Source: Owenia fusiformis (taxonomy: Eukaryota > Annelida > Polychaeta > Sabellida > Oweniidae). From it: 64,000 bases of DNA. The notes below the pieces were generated by a model. It did no database searches. It was not told the DNA's origin and saw only the letters and a program-made list of their open reading frames with translations. The first letter of the stretch is position 1. Each line of letters starts with the position of its first letter. Shown here piece by piece: positions 58,701 through 64,000 of this stretch. The stretch is taken from contig CAIIXF020000012.1 in NCBI GenBank assembly GCA_903813345.2, positions 17,108,020 through 17,172,019 on the forward strand, given 5' to 3'. The position numbers and the translations under genes were made by a program.

Positions 58701-59396
58701 CAAGGGTAAGATAGAGTCATTGATTAAGTGCATAGAGTTGCTATAAAACCAGGCATTATTCTGATCTATAAGTGAGAGAGGGAATTAAGCATGTCAATAA
58801 CTGACTTATCTGAGTTCTATCCATATGAATGCACTGTAATAAGTATTAGGTCAACATTATCTCATTGAAATAACAGCTTGTGTTTGGCGAAATGAGTGTA
58901 CTTTTAGACTATTGTTCATTTTATAAAACTATTTATCGGAAACCACTAACAGTTATTTAGAGAACATTAACAAATAATGTACAATTTAATGTCAAATTAA
59001 TGTATGATTAAATGTTGGTTGGTATCTGGCATTTGTTACAAATGGCAGGACGGACATTCTGTATGTTAAATGCCCTATATATTGTATATGACCGTATTAT
59101 TGTTTTGAAGATAATATAATGGATCTCCCTAAGGGAGATTGTTTTACCAGTCTCCATCAGGGTATATCTATTCCAAATAATTATAATTAATTAAATCAAA
59201 CCGTTGACTAGAAAGCAGCCCAGTGCCTATATATCTTCATTAAGGAGATGATTGCTACATTTCTTTCTATATAATTTTCTCAAAATGAATTATAAAAATC
59301 AATTTCTTATTTAATTTCAGGTGAAGTGCATTATGGAAGAGGCTGTTACAAGAAAATTTGTCCATGAAGAGAGTAGCAGCGTCACATCATTATGTG
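49752..59396 (+). CDS. SGSM: SGSM1/SGSM2-like gene, first three coding exons (partial)
   Basis: Small G-protein signalling modulator: RUN domain N-terminal, TBC RabGAP domain C-terminal (not in window); binds RAP and RAB GTPases on membranes. Exons are 49752-49767 (ATG, phase-1 donor), 49871-49914 and 59321-59396 (ends phase 1 at GTAGGT). The product so far is 45 codons plus one base, with LLWNVKKE, KCIMEEAVTRKFVHEES and SLC. These match the conserved SGSM segment before and into the RUN domain. Intron 2 is 9.4 kb. The next exon was not found up to 64000, so it lies beyond. Assignment to SGSM1 versus SGSM2 cannot be made; an invertebrate may have a single gene. Confidence 0.9.
49915..54920 (+). 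other. SGSM intron 2, first half
   Basis: No exon supported. A truncated end of the CAGGCCCGTAGCC element lies at about 50481-50505. A diverged ~28-bp tandem repeat (GATGTGAT.TCA.ATGTAATATTA) covers about 52540-52665. Open frames at 50025 and 50968 have no splice, start-context or family support. Confidence 0.6.
53263..53347. repeat. 85-bp hairpin
   Basis: Arms 53263-53287 and 53323-53347 match at 24 of 25 positions (CTTAAAGCT.AGTTCACACC), loop about 35 bases. Likely a miniature inverted-repeat element. Confidence 0.8.
54921..55937. mobile_element. Mariner-like element with ~190-bp inverted arms
   Basis: Ends CGAGGGTATATCATAAAGTT and complement, flanked by TA. Arms (about 54921-55112 and 55745-55937) are inverted repeats including CACCCGGGGCAAATAAA/TTTATTTGCCCCGGGTG. 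The CGAGGGT end and TA target fit Tc1/mariner families. The ~630-bp interior encodes nothing recognisable, so it is non-autonomous. Confidence 0.75.
55940..57400 (+). other. SGSM intron 2, no feature seen
   Basis: AT-rich intronic sequence. No repeat, exon or hairpin stands out. The - strand open frame 56051-56353 lacks supporting signals. Confidence 0.5.
57401..57487. repeat. Hairpin A with perfect 23-bp arms
   Basis: GTATTGCTACTGAGATTGTC plus CCC (57401-57423) is the exact complement of 57465-57487; loop 41 bases. Confidence 0.85.
57509..57646. repeat. Hairpin B with perfect 41-bp arms
   Basis: 57509-57549 and 57606-57646 are exact inverted repeats (arm starts GTTATTGAATGATTTGAAG). Further imperfect pairing continues inward. 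It starts 21 bases after hairpin A. Confidence 0.9.
58418..58627. mobile_element. CAGGCCCGTAGCC miniature element, copy 2
   Basis: CAGGCCTGTAGCC ... GGCTACGGGCCTG, TSD AGTGC (58413-58417, 58628-58632). Lies in SGSM intron 2. Confidence 0.85.
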
Positions 59397-60306
59397 GTAG
59401 GTTATGCTCTAGTTAGTTCAGAATGTTATGTGGGAATTACAGTACTCTCTCCCAGTTTTCTGTCAAGTCTGTGGTCACTCCTAACCCAATTATGATCTAT
59501 GTCTTCACCATTTGTATCTAAACCTTTGCAAGCCATTACTTTCTCATAGGTGGTAAGTGTTGATTTCAATTTTTTAGTTTTCATCTAATTAAACTGTTTT
59601 ACTGTAGATATTTGGCTTTGAAATTTCTACCATACATATCAAGCTTGTATGGAAATCTGATCATGAGTAGCTATCAGGTGACCAGTGGCCTTGTGTTGCC
59701 CACCTTATATTTTACATATCATTTATTTCATTTTCTCTCCTTTATTGCAATGAGAATGGGAGAGTCGAGACAGAGACTTATTCGAATGTAAGCTTAATTG
59801 AAATTATTCATTGTGAAAAGATCAGATGTGGAAAACAAGATTGTGTTAATTTTTGAAGCAATAACTGATCACCATTTCACATATGAACCTCTGATTCCCG
59901 ATCCCATATTGTTGACAAAATGGTACAAATCCTCATAGGAGTATATTCATTAATGCCTGATAACTACTGTAAACATGCAATCTGGGTCTGTGAAGAGCTT
60001 TATGTCATGTTTGAACGAACATTATTGTGTTATTGTCACGATTTATCAAACCCAGTATCACTTAAGATAGAAAACTCGTTGATTAGTGTGATAGAATTTG
60101 CTGATTGAAACTGACAATGAGCAATTTTCTCAATTCTCATTTGAATTTGTTGTCAAACTTATTTCCATCCCTTACTTACTGATTGAGTTAACATTATATC
60201 ATTAAAGTTTATTCTTTGGTTTCACTTTCTCATTCTGTGTATAATCTTTGAAAAGTGCTATAATTATGTTATTCAATGATTTAAGGAAAATACAAGAAAA
60301 ATATTT

Positions 60307-60452
60307 AGGCCTGTAGCCAGGATTTGCCATTTTAAAAAACTACAGGGGGGTTCACAACTTTGGCCAAGTATGGCCTCAGAACGAGGAAAAACTGTATGAT
60401 TTTGAAAGGAGTTTGGCCAAGATCCCCCCGAACCACCCTGGCTACGGGCCTG
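60307..60452. mobile_element. CAGGCCCGTAGCC miniature element, copy 3 (shorter)
   Basis: Starts AGGCCTGTAGCCAGG and ends GGCTACGGGCCTG. About 146 bp, internally deleted; no clear target duplication. Confidence 0.75.
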
Positions 60453-60463
60453 ATGTTATCATT

Positions 60464-60654
60464 CAGGCCCGTAGCCAGGATTTGCCAAGGGGGGTTCAAT
60501 TTTCAAAAATTTCCAGGGGGGTTCACATTTGACAATTTTGGCTAAAATCACTAGAGAAGTGCTCAAAATGGTCAAAAACTGCATGATTTTGAAAGAATTT
60601 TTGGCCAGGGGGGGTTCGCCCAAACCCTGCGAACCCCCCCTGGCTACGGGCCTG
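60464..60654. mobile_element. CAGGCCCGTAGCC miniature element, copy 4
   Basis: Perfect CAGGCCCGTAGCCAGG end and complement, TSD TCATT (60459-60463, 60655-60659). Only 11 bp from copy 3, same orientation. Confidence 0.9.
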
Positions 60655-61163
60655 TCATTGGTGTTTAGATGGTGTTTAAATGTTCGACAGAAGTGTTATA
60701 TATGGTGATGTCAAATTGCTTGCTAGAAATTTCACTGGCAATGAATACTATTTCACATTCTACACAGCTAATAGGGGAAGTAGAAGATTATGAGGGAGGT
60801 GCCTTAAGATGAATAAAAAAACATAAATTGTATATTATTAAATGTTGATGATAGAGGAACAACTGCTCAATACAAAATTGCTAAGTGATTGATAATCCAA
60901 GGCTAACAGAAATTGCTCATGATTGTAAGCAGTTCAAACATTATTCTGTCATTTAGCTTGTTTTTATCGCACTTTGAAAAAGTACTATATTGTTATCGTC
61001 TTGGGCTTCTAGACATGCATGTCTGGATCTGTGTGGTTGGGTGCCATGTAAATCTTGTCTTTTAGATTCCAGGAAAACTGCTTATTCATTCAAAATCTCT
61101 ACAGATCTAGTGCCAAGATTTGATAAGGCTTTTGGCATGCTGGGTAAATTTCACGGTAGTCAG

Positions 61164-61358
61164 CAGGCCCGTAGCCAGGGGGGGTTCGGACGAACCCCCC
61201 CTGGCCAAAGATTCTTTCAAAATCATGCAGTTTTTCACCATTTTGAGCAATTCTCAAGTGATTTTAGCCATATTTGGGCCAAAATTGTCAAATGTGAACC
61301 CCCCCTGAAAATTTTTGAAAACTGAACCCCCCCTTGGCAAATCCTGGCTACGGGCCTG
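61164..61358. mobile_element. CAGGCCCGTAGCC miniature element, copy 5 (inverted)
   Basis: Opposite internal orientation to copies 2-4; TSD GTCAG (61159-61163, 61359-61363). Confidence 0.9.
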
Positions 61359-61660
61359 GTCAGTGTGCTCTTAAAAGTACGATATTTATCACTGTGTGTT
61401 TAATGTTATTAGATGTAGTCTTGTATTAAAGATACGGTTCCTTAAGATTTCTCACTAAACAGTTCGTAATTCCATAAATGATTTTTATATGCACAATATT
61501 GTTCACCATGTGCCTTTGGATAATATGTCTACACCCTAGTATACTTTCATTACAATCTATGATGAATTAATAGAAAATGCTGAGCAAATACCAAGTGCAA
61601 TTAACAGAGGACTAGAATATGTTTCCTCTATTAGTAATTCTTTACTGTAATGAATTACAA

Positions 61661-61760
61661 TGCTACAATTACAATATTTTAGCTACAATTACAATGTTTG
61701 AACTACAGTTACAATGTTTGAACTACAGTTACAATGTTTGAACTACAATTACAATGTTTG
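61661..61760. repeat. ~20-bp tandem repeat
   Basis: About five units of ACTACA(G/A)TTACAATGTTTG. Noncoding, intronic. Confidence 0.85.
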
Positions 61761-62842
61761 CTATATTATTACAAGCCTATGTGGAATCCCAGTGTTGAAG
61801 CAACATCATGCAGGAATTTCTGCATTTGGGGTTGACACCTTGTGTTGTCTTATGCATTGAGTCACCATGGCAACATGTATCCTTTTCTCTATCAGGCCAT
61901 TCTGTATTAGTATTAGTAGTAATGTTTAACATATTTTTTATAATTGCAGTTTTAAACGCAATACACCATAAAATATTAATGTTTTATTCATTTTTCCAAA
62001 TTCAAAATCTTTACTATTTTGCCATAATATATTCCCTCTTTAGAATTAATGGATCATATTGCTAATTTTTTTATTTGAAATATTGCTGAACATTGCTAGA
62101 AGAAGTGAGATGTATTAATCCTTTCCTGGTGTGAATATAAGAGGGAAAAGTTGGCCCTGGTGACAGATAAGTTAGAGTGCTTTTTAGGGGAAAACTGCAA
62201 ATTACCTATGCCCCGGGACCTATACCTTGAATTTTATCACTGACATACAATTTGCAGTAAGGATTATCACATAAGAACAACTTGTCAAAATTTAGTGTAA
62301 AAATACTGAAAAGAACTGGAGATATTGTCATTTCATTGATGTATATAAATAAAAATAATGGTGTCAAAAGGAGCCCTGAAAGGTATTACATAAAAGGGCT
62401 CCATTTTAGTCTGTTCAAATATATCTTTCTAATTCAACTCATCTCGAAAATGTCGATCTGCTTTTTTTTTGATATAAGAGCCTTGATAAATATGCTTGTG
62501 TATCTGGAGCTATATTTTGCAGCTGGCAATTTTCTCCAGTTGTTTCTCTGAAAATCACCTGCTGTTTGAGGAATTTTGCCAATCTTTTCATGTTAGAATT
62601 ATAATATCCAATAATTGTAACTGTTGTTTATTCATTTTGCCTGTTTATCAGAATTTCTGTATGTCAGCACATTTCAAAAAGGTATGCCAATAATTCCTTA
62701 CAGTCCTTATTTTATTTTCTGTAAAAAATGAATAAATGTAATTGAAGGATGGTTTTAGATCCAGCTCTCCCCCGTTTCATTCCTTCCACAAAAAGAAGGA
62801 TTATCCTGAATATAAACTCAGACCAGTTGTCAAACTCTCAAC

Positions 62843-63010
62843 TTTTTTATGTCACCACCACAAATAGTGACATATTGTTACAGTCAACAACTTTTTATGG
62901 CCGGTGTTCAGCATCTGTAACAGCATTTTGTATCTGTAACAGTGCTCGGGGGTCAGTGTATATAACAAATGGCAGGTGGTGACGTTTTGCATGTTAATAC
63001 CTTGTTCTGA
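62843..63010. repeat. GTCACCACC dispersed repeat copy
   Basis: TTTTTATGTCACCACCAC..TAGTGACATATTG followed by GGTGACGTTTTGCATGTTAA and ACCTTGTTC. The same order of blocks is seen near 22067-22215, and in part near 12848 and 38340. Confidence 0.7.
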
Positions 63011-64000
63011 ACTGTTCTCTCAAAAACATATACATCATTGTACATCATTAGTGTTTTCTCTGAGTAACCCTTTAATACCCCCACTGGGAAATCATTGAAG
63101 AGCCCCCAAACATAAGATGCTTTGTAATAATGTATATTCCCATGGTAATTAATGGAACAAGATGCTTAACAACAACATCGATATTCTTGACAAGAATCTA
63201 GTTGAAAGAAACTGATGCATAACAAAATATGTTTAAGTATTTAATTTAACATTGCATTCAATGGGAAATTCTTTTTTTCAATTTAGAAACATGGCTGTAA
63301 TGATATACAGTACCTGTCCGATGGAATACCTCTCTGTAGGGAAAACCTATGAACAAGGAATGCTTTTCAAAAGAACCGAATATTTTCCCATTGACTTACA
63401 TGTTAAGGGACCCTCTCTGTAGGGAAAACCTCTGAACAGGGAACAAGGAACACTATTTTTGGGCAAATTATGAAAATTCACCTGTGAACAAGGAATATGG
63501 AATTTTCGTGACACTGCATATGAATTAATATGATTGAGATTAAGATAAGCCAATTGTTGACATGATGTAGCATCCCACCCACTGTTAATTACCCCGATAT
63601 ATTTTAAAACTAATACTAATCTGTTTGTTACTTATTATCATGACACCAATTCTTCCTTTCAAAAACCTAATCACATCAAATCAGTTGTGATAATCTAGGG
63701 ACTCAGGGACTGACACAATTGTTATATGGAGTTAACAGATAGTAAGTACATCATGTTGAGCCAAATCTCTTTAAATCTTTTACTGATCCAACTTCTCGAT
63801 TATCAATACTTGAAATTCAGTTCTTAGCAATATATCTCTACACATCATATCAATGATTACATCAACTAGACATCATCACACGCTAGAAGCAGCTAAAATC
63901 AACATGAGGAGACATAACCAAGTATGGAGCCTGCATTTGTACAATCAATCAAATATGCTTATGCGGCAATTTTGAGTTTGCTGAAAGTGCGGCCCCTCTC

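Larger units (their letters stand above)
59397..64000 (+). other. SGSM intron 3 (to window edge), no exon found
   Basis: The next expected SGSM segment (conserved VEAC..HGL..R type) was not seen in any + frame. The interval contains three CAGGCCCGTAGCC elements and a ~20-bp tandem repeat. A GTCACCACC-family copy and a short repeated CCTCTCTGTAGGGAAAACCT (about 63331 and 63413) are also present. Confidence 0.55.

Noticed and set aside
62647-62690. Mini-exon candidate bounded by TTTATCAG and GTATGC
   Set aside because: The encoded NFCMSAHFKK does not match the expected SGSM continuation, and the splice signals are easily met by chance.

Overview
The window is AT-rich, intron-rich animal nuclear DNA. 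Genes have GT-AG introns and domain sets that are metazoan (C2H2 zinc-finger arrays, collagen joined to TSP1, VPS33A, SGSM). The dense miniature transposons, jockey/CR1-like LINEs and lineage-specific zinc-finger cluster suggest an invertebrate, perhaps a mollusc or other lophotrochozoan. That placement is inference. No bacterial operon, CRISPR array, rRNA or intact tRNA was seen.

Layout. From 1 to 12.8 kb there is a young tandem array of four C2H2 zinc-finger paralogs on the + strand, two open and two broken, with finger relics after each. From 12.8 to 17.8 kb lies a repeat nest: a fold-back element split by two tandem TIR elements, a minisatellite and a miniature element. A small unrecognised two-exon + strand gene (17.9-21.4 kb) carries a 5'-truncated LINE in its intron on the - strand. 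A secreted collagen-TSP1 gene occupies 22.96-25.03 kb, and a second phase-compatible TSP1 exon sits at 27.6 kb. A TIR element (26.0-27.2 kb) lies between them. A fifth, longer zinc-finger gene is at 32.5-34.3 kb, with finger relics to 37 kb.

From 38.6 to 49.5 kb is a complete VPS33A gene on the - strand: 15 exons and 615 codons, every splice junction readable and in phase. Its divergent neighbour on the + strand, an SGSM1/2-like gene, starts 257 bp away at 49.75 kb. Its first three coding exons are here, and the rest runs past the right edge. The pair appears to share a short bidirectional promoter. Most of 49.9-64 kb is SGSM intron filled with miniature elements and hairpins.

Most striking: two consecutive VPS33A exons (13 and 14) each have their 3' splice site plus the start of the exon amplified into a tandem array of about six extra copies upstream. 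This leaves many decoy acceptors, and those translated by hand lead to early stops. The zinc-finger paralogs share an N-terminal acidic repeat module, 52 residues long and present 1-4 times, studded with psi-K-x-E SUMO consensus sites. I do not recognise it as KRAB, ZAD, BTB or SCAN. All coordinates were derived by hand from the sequence.
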